From Fidelibacterota bacterium (lineage in GTDB: Bacteria; Fidelibacterota; Fidelibacteria; Fidelibacterales; Fidelibacteraceae): DNA of 42,378 nucleotides. A program made the position numbers and the translations under genes. Location of the stretch: NCBI GenBank assembly GCA_028716785.1, contig JAQUPD010000019.1, positions 1-42,378 of the forward strand, written 5' to 3'. The notes beneath the pieces are model-generated. The model was not told the origin of the DNA. It made no database searches and saw nothing but the letters and a program-made list of their open reading frames with translations. Shown piece after piece: positions 29,496 to 37,321 of the stretch (position 1 is its first letter; each line of letters opens with the position of its first letter).

Positions 29496-30023
29496 TTATG
29501 AAGTTCCATCCTTGATGAGTTCAAGATCGTACTCAGAAACTTCAATGACCAGGGTGTGGTGAATATGATCAATAGTTACATACATGCGCGATTTATTTTT
29601 TATTGATTGCACAACGCCTTCCATCCCACAAAAAGGCCCTGAAATTACACGGACCTTATAGCCTGTTTTGATAATTTTATTGATAACTTCAAACGTATCA
29701 GGATACTCAACCATCCTTTGAATATACTCAATCTGAAAATCTGGAATATGAACCATCTGTCCTTGAAAGGTAATAAACCCTTGCACCCCGGGAACATCCA
29801 GAACAAAATACTTCAAGCGAGGGTCTATATGAACAAAAATATACCTTGAAAAAAGGGGCTCTTCAATAATTTTATATCTGTCAGACCACAGGTGTCTTCG
29901 CTTAATAAGCGGTAAATAGACGGTAAATCCCCGTTTTGTTAATTCATCACAGATTTTCCGTTCATATCGCCCTTTTACACAGAGGGGAAACCATTGTTTT
30001 TTTTCATTTTCAAGATTTATCAT
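29496..30023 (-). CDS. Specialised NusG paralogue (UpxY/RfaH-type antiterminator)
   Basis: NusG-family transcription elongation factor of 175 residues from ATG 30023; the frame extends to a TTG four codons earlier. The N-terminal NGN domain (about 8-105) shows the family start QWFPLCVKGRYERKICDEL, then FTVYLPLIKRRHLWSDR and EPLFSRYIFVHID, typical of UpxY/RfaH-like paralogues rather than housekeeping NusG, which usually lies beside secE and rplK. The C-terminal KOW domain covers about 118-172 (GYKVRVISGPFCGMEGVV). The start overlaps the ubiD stop by 14 bases and porU begins 31 bases downstream. UpxY proteins commonly govern long surface-polysaccharide operons; none is present here, so its target is unknown. 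Confidence 0.85.
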   Translation of the reverse strand: MINLENEKKQWFPLCVKGRYERKICDELTKRGFTVYLPLIKRRHLWSDRYKIIEEPLFSRYIFVHIDPRLKYFVLDVPGVQGFITFQGQMVHIPDFQIEYIQRMVEYPDTFEVINKIIKTGYKVRVISGPFCGMEGVVQSIKNKSRMYVTIDHIHHTLVIEVSEYDLELIKDGTS

Positions 30024-31485
30024 GGGATACTTCAATCTTTTTTAACAGGTTAGGGAAATACGTTGAAACTTTTTTAATAACTTCATCACTCATAGTAATT
30101 TTATCAGGCCAGCGTCGAGTAAAGCCTTCTTCTGGTGTTTTTCGCGTCCCGTCGATGCCCATTTTACTCCCAAAAGAGGGTAACCGTGATGCATGGTCTA
30201 AATCATCAAGAGGTCCTCGGGTAAAAAGGATATCCCGTTCAGGGTCGATATGATTCAGAGCAGCCCACCATGTTTCTGAGGGATTTTGGACATTCACATC
30301 ATTATCTACAACGACAATTACTTTTGCCAGCATCATGAGTCCCAATCCCCACAAGCCTTGCATCACCTTATAAGCATGTCCTGGATATTGCTTATGTATT
30401 GAAACAAAAATCAAGTTATGAAAAACGCCTTCCGGTGGCATGTGATAATCCTGGATTTCGGGCATAATCATTTGGGTTAGAGGGAGAAAAATTCTTTCTG
30501 TGGCATAGCCAAACCAATAATCTTCCATAGGCGGTATTCCCACAAGGGTTGAGGGGAAAATTGCATCTTTTTTGTGGGTGATTGCCGTCACATGAAAAAC
30601 AGGATAGGGATTTTCCAAAGAATAAAACCCTGTATGATCGCCAAAGGGGCCTTCCATGTGAAAGGGTTCATTGGGATCCACATATCCCTCGAGGATAAAA
30701 TCAGCGTCAGCGGGGACTTTTAAAGGAGTTGTTATACTTTTTATCAGGCGAACAGGTTTTTTTTGCAAAAACCCTGCAAACAAATATTCATCGATATTTT
30801 CAGGGAGAGGAGCTGTAGCAACATACGTCAGTGCTGGCGGACCGCCTAAAGCAACGCAGACAGGCATTTTTTCTCCCCGCTTCCGATATTTTTCAAAATG
30901 GGATGTTCCGTGTTTATGTTGTTGCCAGTGCATGCCTGTAGATGTAGCATCAAACTTTTGCATGCGGTACATGCCAACATTCCGAATGCCTGTTTCAGGA
31001 TCTTCAGTAATTACCTGAGGCAGGGTAAAATAGGGGCCTCCATCCTGAGGCCAACAGGTAATAATAGGTAAATCATTAAGATTGACCTTATCCCCCATAA
31101 GAACAACCTCTTGAGAGGGCGCTTTATCCACAGTTTTGGGAGAAAACTTTGCTGCTTCGAGCAATTGAGAAAACATCAATACTTTATCGGTAAAACTTTC
31201 GGGGGCCTTTTGATGGAGAATTTCTCGGATACGGTTCCCGATTTCGTCAGGACTTGCACCTCCTAGGGCGAGAGAAATACGCTTTTTCGATGCAAAAAGA
31301 TTTTGAACCACGGGGAATTTTGATCCTTTGACATGTTTAAACATCAATGCCGGTCCTTGATGTTTGATAAAACGATTTGATATTTCACTGATTTCCAGGT
31401 AAGGATCTATTTCTCTGTCAATTTCAAGGACATCCCCTTCTCTTTTCAGTTCTATAATAAAATCCATCAACGAAGAAAAATGCAT
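30010..31485 (-). CDS. ubiD: UbiD-family prenylated-FMN-dependent decarboxylase
   Basis: Decarboxylase of 491 residues. The N-terminus FIIELKREGDVLEIDREIDPYLEI is the family's usual opening. Active-site features are visible: the EGYVDPNE segment and MEGPFGDHTGFY, which contain the glutamates and neighbouring residues that, with a conserved arginine, act with prFMN. In respiratory quinone synthesis UbiD decarboxylates the prenylated aromatic ring; in many FCB bacteria a homologue does this for menaquinone. No ubiX (prFMN synthase) or menaquinone gene lies beside it, so the pathway is not shown. GGAGGAAT precedes ATG 31485. It leads the ubiD-nusG-porU-maf run and follows a strong terminator. 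Confidence 0.92.
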   Translation of the reverse strand: MHFSSLMDFIIELKREGDVLEIDREIDPYLEISEISNRFIKHQGPALMFKHVKGSKFPVVQNLFASKKRISLALGGASPDEIGNRIREILHQKAPESFTDKVLMFSQLLEAAKFSPKTVDKAPSQEVVLMGDKVNLNDLPIITCWPQDGGPYFTLPQVITEDPETGIRNVGMYRMQKFDATSTGMHWQQHKHGTSHFEKYRKRGEKMPVCVALGGPPALTYVATAPLPENIDEYLFAGFLQKKPVRLIKSITTPLKVPADADFILEGYVDPNEPFHMEGPFGDHTGFYSLENPYPVFHVTAITHKKDAIFPSTLVGIPPMEDYWFGYATERIFLPLTQMIMPEIQDYHMPPEGVFHNLIFVSIHKQYPGHAYKVMQGLWGLGLMMLAKVIVVVDNDVNVQNPSETWWAALNHIDPERDILFTRGPLDDLDHASRLPSFGSKMGIDGTRKTPEEGFTRRWPDKITMSDEVIKKVSTYFPNLLKKIEVSHDKS

Positions 31486-31536
31486 TTATTCCTCCAGGCA
31501 CATAAAGAAAATTAAAATAAAAATTCAAAAGACAAA

Positions 31537-31563
31537 AGAAAAGGTGTCTTTGACACCTTTTCT
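31537..31563 (-). terminator. Intrinsic terminator closing the 31586-40002 operon
   Basis: Perfect 12-base inverted repeat AGAAAAGGTGTC/GACACCTTTTCT with a three-base loop. On the minus strand the stem ends in TTTTCT and is followed by TTTGTCTTTT, a good U-rich tract. It lies 23 bases after the last membrane-protein gene and before ubiD. Confidence 0.85.
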
Positions 31564-31585
31564 ATATCTATGCCAGAAGGGCGAA

Positions 31586-32401
31586 TTATTCTGCAACTTC
31601 TTTATCCTTACGGGATATTATAACAAGTGTAACTACCATTACAATCAGGATAACAAAGGTTGCATAGCCATAGTTTTTCCCTGAGAATTCAATAAGATCT
31701 TTAAAGCGTCCGATGAGGAGAGAGATACGTCCCATCACCGCGAAACCAAAAGAGGCTCCAAAGGTAATCATTAGAAAATAAACACCGACGCGGCTTATTT
31801 TCCCAAAGACTCCTTTGTGTTCAACCGAAAAGAAAAAGTAAAAAAGTCCACACACCACGCCGACAATAATCACAATATTATTGAGACTCTCAGTAAGATT
31901 TCCCGTCCAAACGGGGAGAATGGTTCCTTGGATTTGAGAGAGGACATCAGAACTCAAGTAGCCATACAAACGTAGACCTGCAGCCATTCCAACAACATAA
32001 GCTAAGGCCCATCGACTAACCCAACCAATTTTGGGAACCAGACGAAGAAGCATAAAAATGCCTAAAATTAATGGGATGATATACGTAAAATTTTGACTTT
32101 GATTCCCTGGAATGCCATTTTCAGGAAAGATTGTATCACTGATCCAGGTGAGTCCGTTATAAATTTTATACCAAAATACATTAAATCCTGTAAGTGTTTC
32201 AGGATCCACTTGTGGCCAGAGTCTCCCAAAGAGATTTGGTTGGACTTGGCTCCAGAAGGCAATAGTAGCCCAGTGAGCAGCAGATACACCCACATAAACA
32301 TGTTCAGCAAATTTATAAAAGGGATTGTCTTTATAGAGGTAACTAAAAATGGCCAACGTAAAAAAGACAGCAACCCAGGCGCCAAAAACATCAGTATACA
32401 T
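31586..32401 (-). CDS. Uncharacterised polytopic membrane protein, last gene of the GlmL-DUF6754 operon
   Basis: Integral inner-membrane protein of 271 residues that I do not recognise. Hydrophobic helices lie at about 8-25, 36-52, 98-118, 127-147, 172-192, 205-226 and 242-262; the two long hydrophilic loops are around 53-97 and 148-170. Short conserved-looking motifs are NPFYKFAEHVYVGVSAAHW near the start and GRISLLIGRFKDLIEF near the end. The C-terminus is charged (SRKDKEVAE). GGAGG six to ten bases before ATG 32401. It lies nine bases after the preceding gene and is directly followed by a terminator. No transporter or enzyme motif is evident; a membrane subunit of the complex encoded upstream is the natural guess. 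Confidence 0.8.
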   Translation of the reverse strand: MYTDVFGAWVAVFFTLAIFSYLYKDNPFYKFAEHVYVGVSAAHWATIAFWSQVQPNLFGRLWPQVDPETLTGFNVFWYKIYNGLTWISDTIFPENGIPGNQSQNFTYIIPLILGIFMLLRLVPKIGWVSRWALAYVVGMAAGLRLYGYLSSDVLSQIQGTILPVWTGNLTESLNNIVIIVGVVCGLFYFFFSVEHKGVFGKISRVGVYFLMITFGASFGFAVMGRISLLIGRFKDLIEFSGKNYGYATFVILIVMVVTLVIISRKDKEVAE

Positions 32402-32410
32402 TGGAGCCTC

Positions 32411-33283
32411 CTAATATTTCTTTAGGTTTTTGCGTTTCGTATAATAAGCAATATTGCCCAGGATAATAAAGAGAACGATCACAAAATGAGCAATAGACTG
32501 TGCATCCATGGCTTTTGATGCTTCGCCACGGGTATCCCAATGGCCATATTCAACCATTAGGGCTTCATATTCAGCAGCACCCGGCATTCCAGCAATAGCT
32601 CCCCGCATCTGTCCAGATTTTACATAGGGTAAAAGTTGATTCACCTGGATTGATGCATTCCCACTGCTTACTGGAATTTGAAGAGGATCTGAAGCATAAA
32701 GTACCCATTCAATGGCACCTGGATATCCTGCTGATAGACTAAAGATAAAGTCAACATCGGAAACAGTCCGGATATTATTCATCAGCGGTATTTCAGAAAT
32801 ATTTGTCTGTTTTGAATCAACAGTAAAATTTGCAGCAAAACTTTTTGTAATACCCTTTATTACGGCTTCATTCCCAGGGCGATAGCCTAAATTTACATAA
32901 TCGACCCCATAGACAAGATTTTCAAAGCGTTCATTACTGAGAACTTCATCCAAGGCTTCACGTGCCATAAACAAGCCATCAGGCCACAAACACATAACAA
33001 TTACCTTATATCCACGCGAAAAGCAATGCTGAAGAACACTCACGGCCATTGGATGAATTTCTGGTTTTGATGAGGGACCATATTCAAAAGAAATAAGGAC
33101 AGTTGCATCGTCGGGGAGATTATTAATGGCTTCAAATGTTTCCTGGGTAAGATCGGTTGGTTCAACGGGCAGGTTCAGAGGGAATAACAGTGGGAACAAC
33201 ACCACAAGTCCAATAATCAGAAAAACAATACGACGATCAAGTCTATCCAGATTTTGAAGAAATTTATTAAATTTGCCACTCAT
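32411..33283 (-). CDS. Uncharacterised membrane protein with large extracytoplasmic domain
   Basis: Protein of 290 residues, family unknown to me. One membrane helix near the N-terminus (about 18-38, RIVFLIIGLVVLFPLLFPL), one near the C-terminus (about 263-281, AHFVIVLFIILGNIAYYT), and between them a soluble domain of about 220 residues, presumably on the outer face. That domain has alternating strand/helix character (TVLISFEYGPSS, YKVIVMCLWPDG, VDYVNLGYRPGNEAVI, FIFSLSAGYPGAIEWVLYA) and suggests a Rossmann-like alpha/beta fold. GGGAG precedes ATG 33283. It lies four bases after the gene at 33288-34178, so co-translation is likely. Confidence 0.8.
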   Translation of the reverse strand: MSGKFNKFLQNLDRLDRRIVFLIIGLVVLFPLLFPLNLPVEPTDLTQETFEAINNLPDDATVLISFEYGPSSKPEIHPMAVSVLQHCFSRGYKVIVMCLWPDGLFMAREALDEVLSNERFENLVYGVDYVNLGYRPGNEAVIKGITKSFAANFTVDSKQTNISEIPLMNNIRTVSDVDFIFSLSAGYPGAIEWVLYASDPLQIPVSSGNASIQVNQLLPYVKSGQMRGAIAGMPGAAEYEALMVEYGHWDTRGEASKAMDAQSIAHFVIVLFIILGNIAYYTKRKNLKKY

Positions 33284-33287
33284 AGTA

Positions 33288-34178
33288 TTACTCCCCTATA
33301 AATGTTTTTTCAATGCCAAGAATCACACGTAAAGAAGTTCCTACAATACCCAGACCAATACCAATCATAATTGCCCTAGCACCTGCAGCGTTTGGATATT
33401 GATAGATCCATTCCTGAAGGTTAGGTAAATGAAGCCACTGGAGCCATGATGGTAGCCAATTTGTGAGGTAAGCACCCATGGGTACTCTTCCGATCATAAT
33501 AATAATTCCAGCGACAAGTAAAATAGTTGCTTCCAAATTTCTAATTTTGAAGGCTCTATAGGAAGCTGATGCAACAAAAAAGGCCAAAAGGGCAAACATT
33601 GTAGAGGTAAGAGGAGTGAAAATTGAATAAAAAATCCAGCTATAAAACGTGCCTTGTTCTTGCAAATGACTCCCCCAGGGCAGTTGTTTTATTTCAATTT
33701 CAGCCCCTTGACTTGTCAAATCGTTATAGAGTTCTAATGCACCTCCATGGGTATAGAAATTTCGGTTGATTTGTTTTGCACCATCAATTTTTGAAAAAGC
33801 TCGTTCTACGGCATCAACGTTCGTAAACGTTACGTCACTCACACGTTGATTAAAATAGGCTGAATTAGGTCCCACATCTTTTACTTCCAGATAATAGCCC
33901 CCTTTAAAGAAAAAACCAAAAAACAGGGTAAGAAAAAATCCAACAACAGCAGCAAGACTATAGAACCAACCTTTTTGTCGGTGAATAACTTTTCTTCCTT
34001 GCAATTTTAAAAGATTCAAAGCACCAAGAATCATAGAAAAACTGGCGATAATATCAAACCATTGGGTTGCATGAATTTCAAGATTACCAAAGGGTTCATG
34101 AGGAATAAACCATGAAAGCAGCATAATGATGCCAACTACAAAAACAATCGCTAAAGGAACTTGTCGTTTTAAAAACAT
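33288..34178 (-). CDS. Uncharacterised polytopic membrane protein
   Basis: Integral membrane protein of 296 residues, family not recognised. Three N-terminal helices (about 8-25, 40-60 and 72-92), a hydrophilic loop domain of about 90 residues (95-180; includes SDVTFTNVDAVERAFSKIDG and NRNFYTHGGALELYND), then three helices (about 188-210, 217-237 and 268-287). The domain between helices is likely extracytoplasmic. GGAG lies nine bases before ATG 34178, and the gene is 11 bases after the DUF6754-like gene. The motif GRVPMGAYLTNWLPSWLQW between the last two helices could be a re-entrant segment. No active site is evident. Confidence 0.8.
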   Translation of the reverse strand: MFLKRQVPLAIVFVVGIIMLLSWFIPHEPFGNLEIHATQWFDIIASFSMILGALNLLKLQGRKVIHRQKGWFYSLAAVVGFFLTLFFGFFFKGGYYLEVKDVGPNSAYFNQRVSDVTFTNVDAVERAFSKIDGAKQINRNFYTHGGALELYNDLTSQGAEIEIKQLPWGSHLQEQGTFYSWIFYSIFTPLTSTMFALLAFFVASASYRAFKIRNLEATILLVAGIIIMIGRVPMGAYLTNWLPSWLQWLHLPNLQEWIYQYPNAAGARAIMIGIGLGIVGTSLRVILGIEKTFIGE

Positions 34179-34189
34179 CGTTTACTCCT

Positions 34190-35302
34190 TTAAAGGTTGA
34201 AAATATCTTTAAAAAATGTCAATCCAAGGGATTCAAAGATGACACCCAAAAGGATAACAATCATAATTCCCCCTTTAATGATATCCTGACCTTTAATAGA
34301 TCCCAGAAGTTTAGGATCTTTGCCAAGATAAGCACTAGCGGCAAAAAATTCTTCGCCGATAAGGGTATAATCGCACGCTGTAACAAAAAAGGGAATTTGG
34401 GAAGGAGATCCCGTTCCCGCGATTTGAATAGCACCGATAGAATTCCCAGTTTCAGCAAGAATCAGAGATTCTGCGTAGAATTTTCCTTGGAGAAAAACTG
34501 CAGCAGGTTTTTCACGGAGCATAATGCCATCCACAGCAGCAGCAAATGCAAACTGGTCATCTGTATAGTAATGAACCATATCGGGATTATATAAGTCAGG
34601 GCGACCTTCACTGAGATAGGATTCGCTTACAATTTCCCGGGCAGCCTCCATAACCAGAGAACGCGATACAGGAACATTCAAACTCGCTTCATAACGTGCT
34701 GTCATTTTAGCAACGTGCCCCAAAATAATAATACCAGAAATGGTTTCAACCTGGTCAAGATCCATAATTCCTGGAACAAACAACACGGATTTTCCCATTT
34801 CCGTTGCACGTCCTACAGCCTCTTCAAAAGCTTTTAAGCCTGCAATTGGTCTTAAATAAATGTGTTCCATTTTACGCGCTTTATGGATGTAATATAAAAT
34901 AATCCCAGAAAAAAGAATCATGGCTATAAAGCGAACAATTCGCTTTGTATTAAACCACATTGCTTGTGTTATAACAGGCTCTGTCACGGCCTCTTCAAGG
35001 ACATTTAAATCCCGATCCAATGCAACAATACGGAAATGTACAGGAATACCATTCTCAATATCAAACAACATTTCATCTTCAAGATTGGCAAAACTGATAA
35101 TAAAATTCCACTCCTTATCTTTTTCAGATTTTTGATACACATCATACCGAAAAGCCTGATCCACTGGATTTGCTTTTAAAATCACAAGTCGCCCTTCGGG
35201 TTCTCCTTCTTTTGGTACAACAATAGGATCCAAACCGCCCATCAAGGGAATTACCATCAACACAATTAACCCCATGATGAGTATTAATTTCCTTTTTTTC
35301 AT
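34190..35302 (-). CDS. DUF6754-like membrane protein with fibronectin III-like domain
   Basis: Protein of 370 residues. N-terminal signal or anchor helix (5-23); a beta-sandwich region at about 35-115 that reads like a fibronectin type III domain (AFRYDVYQKSEKDKEWNF, then VHFRIVALDRDLN), so outside the membrane; a second helix at about 123-141; a domain of about 190 residues (150-340) with GKSVLFVPGIMDLDQVET, ASLNVPVSRSLVMEAAREI and ESLILAETGNSIGAIQIAG; and a C-terminal helix (about 347-366). I believe this is the DUF6754 type from memory of the wording, not from a search. GGGAGG precedes ATG 35302. The large domain likely faces the cytoplasm if the helix count is right. Confidence 0.7.
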   Translation of the reverse strand: MKKRKLILIMGLIVLMVIPLMGGLDPIVVPKEGEPEGRLVILKANPVDQAFRYDVYQKSEKDKEWNFIISFANLEDEMLFDIENGIPVHFRIVALDRDLNVLEEAVTEPVITQAMWFNTKRIVRFIAMILFSGIILYYIHKARKMEHIYLRPIAGLKAFEEAVGRATEMGKSVLFVPGIMDLDQVETISGIIILGHVAKMTARYEASLNVPVSRSLVMEAAREIVSESYLSEGRPDLYNPDMVHYYTDDQFAFAAAVDGIMLREKPAAVFLQGKFYAESLILAETGNSIGAIQIAGTGSPSQIPFFVTACDYTLIGEEFFAASAYLGKDPKLLGSIKGQDIIKGGIMIVILLGVIFESLGLTFFKDIFNL

Positions 35303-35341
35303 AGATCCTCCCGACTTCTCTCTTTTTCTAATTGAAATAGT

Positions 35342-35689
35342 TTATCTATTCTTATCTTTTTTTCTCTTAAAAAAATGTTGCTTCTCACACTTTTTTTTCT
35401 TTTTGGGTTCTTTTTCACTTTCAATGGCTTCAATACGCTCAATTAATAGCTCCATATTTTCACGTTCTTCCATAAAATCTGCAAATTCATAAATTTCTGC
35501 TCGAGGGAAAAGAGATTCTAGAATTGGACCAAAAAAGACAATCACTTGGGACCCAATAAAATTCATGGGTTTAAACGTTTGCATAAAAAAAACAGCAGGT
35601 ACCGACATCCCTCGCCGGACAATTGCATGGGCAAGTTTGTCGATTATTTCCTGTTTAACTTTTTTTTCCGGCTCTTTTTGATTACTCAT
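35342..35689 (-). CDS. Small basic protein of unknown function
   Basis: Protein of 115 residues from ATG 35689, which overlaps the upstream stop (ATGAGTAA); a TTG eight codons earlier is the other option. The core has a predicted amphipathic, partly hydrophobic stretch at about 25-65 (AHAIVRRGMSVPAVFFMQ, FKPMNFIGSQVIVFFGPIL), too polar to be a sure membrane helix, then an acidic helix (about 70-90, FADFMEERENMELLIERIE), and a strongly basic lysine-rich tail. There is no known catalytic motif. A peripheral membrane adaptor is plausible. Proteins with a similar VRRGMSVPAVFF wording occur elsewhere in bacteria as hypothetical proteins, in my recollection. Confidence 0.7.
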   Translation of the reverse strand: MSNQKEPEKKVKQEIIDKLAHAIVRRGMSVPAVFFMQTFKPMNFIGSQVIVFFGPILESLFPRAEIYEFADFMEERENMELLIERIEAIESEKEPKKKKKCEKQHFFKRKKDKNR

Positions 35690-36122
35690 GAGAACCAATT
35701 TTCTGTGCGACAACTGCCTCTATCTCATCTATCTTTTGGCCTGTTCGTAAAAGCCAAGCCCGATAATTATCAAGTCGAGATGGTTTTTTCATCGTATACA
35801 ATTTAATTGCGTTTCCACTTTTTTCCCACCGTTTGAATTGTTTCCACTCACGCTCTTTGGTTATCCATCCAGTTTTTATTATGATATACTTATTGGTTAA
35901 GGTATAGGTTACGGGAACAAAATATGGTAAAACATAGACACCAAGCACAAAGAGCGATAAGAAAAAAAAGAGTACATTATTTGCTGCCACACCAGCAAAA
36001 AAAGAGAGGGTAACAATAAAGAGAAAGACAACCATACCTTTTGCCGGATTTTTCTTTACCATGTGAATCTTCCATGTCATCAAAATTTCATCATCCATTA
36101 CATCTATATTTTTGCTATTCAT
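35682..36122 (-). CDS. PH-like (bacterial pleckstrin homology) two-helix membrane protein
   Basis: Protein of 146 residues from ATG 36122 (AAGGA is just upstream, with short spacing; an in-frame TTG eight codons earlier also exists). A short cytoplasmic start is followed by two hydrophobic helices (about 32-48 and 52-72), then a beta-rich C-terminal half beginning YTLTNKYIIIKTGWITKE, which looks like the bPH2 membrane-PH pattern of alternating strands (LTN, RIIIxxGxxxxxxxxIPL). The last 20 residues form an amphipathic helix. Such proteins are usually small membrane-associated regulatory or scaffold factors. Its function here is unknown; it is the fourth gene of the operon. Confidence 0.6.
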   Translation of the reverse strand: MNSKNIDVMDDEILMTWKIHMVKKNPAKGMVVFLFIVTLSFFAGVAANNVLFFFLSLFVLGVYVLPYFVPVTYTLTNKYIIIKTGWITKEREWKQFKRWEKSGNAIKLYTMKKPSRLDNYRAWLLRTGQKIDEIEAVVAQKIGSHE

Positions 36123-36181
36123 TTCCTTAAAATTTAAAATAACCAATGCTCACAAAGCGATTGATTTTTTTATCTGAACAA

Positions 36182-37309
36182 CTAATTCGTTTCGTAAATC
36201 TCAAGATTTGCTCGAGGCAGCATTACTTCTTTATTAAGATCATAGAGTTTTACTTTTGCCACACGGGCCATAGACCCTGATTCCAGCTTTTGTAATCCAT
36301 GGGGTAATTCCATTACTTCACCAAGCACTCCAAAATAAGGCGCCCGAATAACGCGGACAACCGTTCCTATATCCATGCCTTTTACTTCTGCTTGTTGAAT
36401 CTTGCTTTCAGCTTTTTCTGCAAGACAAATAATAACTTCGGGGCGAATAACACCCGCACGAATTTGAGTTGCACCATTAACTGAAGTTACAAATCCCTCA
36501 TGTTTCTTTAAAAGATTAAAGGTTTGCATGGCCATGTGAATTTCACCAAAACCTTCTGTAATAATTAACGTGGTGTTTATGGGTTCTTGTCCTGTAATGG
36601 CAACACCAATATCATATCCTACGATATCTTTAATATCTTTGTAATTAAATCCTCCAACGATAATGCCTTCTACCCCTGTTTTTTCTGCTTTTTTAAAGGC
36701 TTCCAATGTCATAAAAGCTCCACCAACAAGGACTTTCCCTTTACAGGAATCATCGATGAGATCGTCAGTTAGAGTATCTGTAGGTTTTTCAACCATCACT
36801 TTAAGGACACCTCGTCGTTCACCACCAATGCCAAAAATACCTTGGATAAAAGCAGCGCTGGTTCGAATAATAACCCCTTCATTGGGAATGACTTCATCAA
36901 CAATACCATCAATATAGGCATTAATATTGACGGGAATGGGGGCTTCTCGAATAATTGCCTGGCCTGTTATTTTCGAAACAGATTCAAGAGTTCCTGAACG
37001 TGGTGACATAACAGATCTTTTAAAAAGTCCAAATAATCCCTTTGTTTCCGCAATAACATCGCCTTTGTTAATTACATCCCCTTCTTTTTTAACCAAAAAA
37101 TTTACGACTTCAGAAGGATCTACATTGAGAAAATTCGCAAGATTAAGTGGATAGACATTTCCTGGCAATTCCGTTGATGCCACAATATCTTCCGCTTTTA
37201 CCATATCCCCTTTTTTTACTTTTACTGTCCCTTTAAGGGGAAGACGGCGAGTTTTTGTAAGAATCGTTTTTTCAAGAACTTTCAATCCAGGTGTATATGC
37301 ATGAGCCAT
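36182..37309 (-). CDS. Barrel-sandwich/KOW protein linked to GlmL, function unknown
   Basis: Soluble protein of 375 residues without signal peptide or membrane segment. The first 130 residues contain two barrel-sandwich-like (lipoyl/RnfC-like) half-motifs: LPLKGTVKVKKGDMVKAEDI and VNFLVKKEGDVINKGDVIAE, then MSPRSGTLESVSKITGQAI. The middle (about 185-285) has Rossmann-like alternation (GKVLVGGAFMTLEAFKKAEK, VEGIIVGGFNYKDI, TTLIITEGFGEIHM). The last 60 residues form a KOW-type SH3 barrel (GTVVRVIRAPYFGVLGEV). No lipoylated or biotinylated lysine motif (MKM, DKA) is visible. GGAG precedes ATG 37309. It lies 12 bases after the GlmL-like gene. This domain set matches no characterised protein I know. 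Confidence 0.8.
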   Translation of the reverse strand: MAHAYTPGLKVLEKTILTKTRRLPLKGTVKVKKGDMVKAEDIVASTELPGNVYPLNLANFLNVDPSEVVNFLVKKEGDVINKGDVIAETKGLFGLFKRSVMSPRSGTLESVSKITGQAIIREAPIPVNINAYIDGIVDEVIPNEGVIIRTSAAFIQGIFGIGGERRGVLKVMVEKPTDTLTDDLIDDSCKGKVLVGGAFMTLEAFKKAEKTGVEGIIVGGFNYKDIKDIVGYDIGVAITGQEPINTTLIITEGFGEIHMAMQTFNLLKKHEGFVTSVNGATQIRAGVIRPEVIICLAEKAESKIQQAEVKGMDIGTVVRVIRAPYFGVLGEVMELPHGLQKLESGSMARVAKVKLYDLNKEVMLPRANLEIYETN

Positions 37310-37321
37310 AATTCTCTCCGA

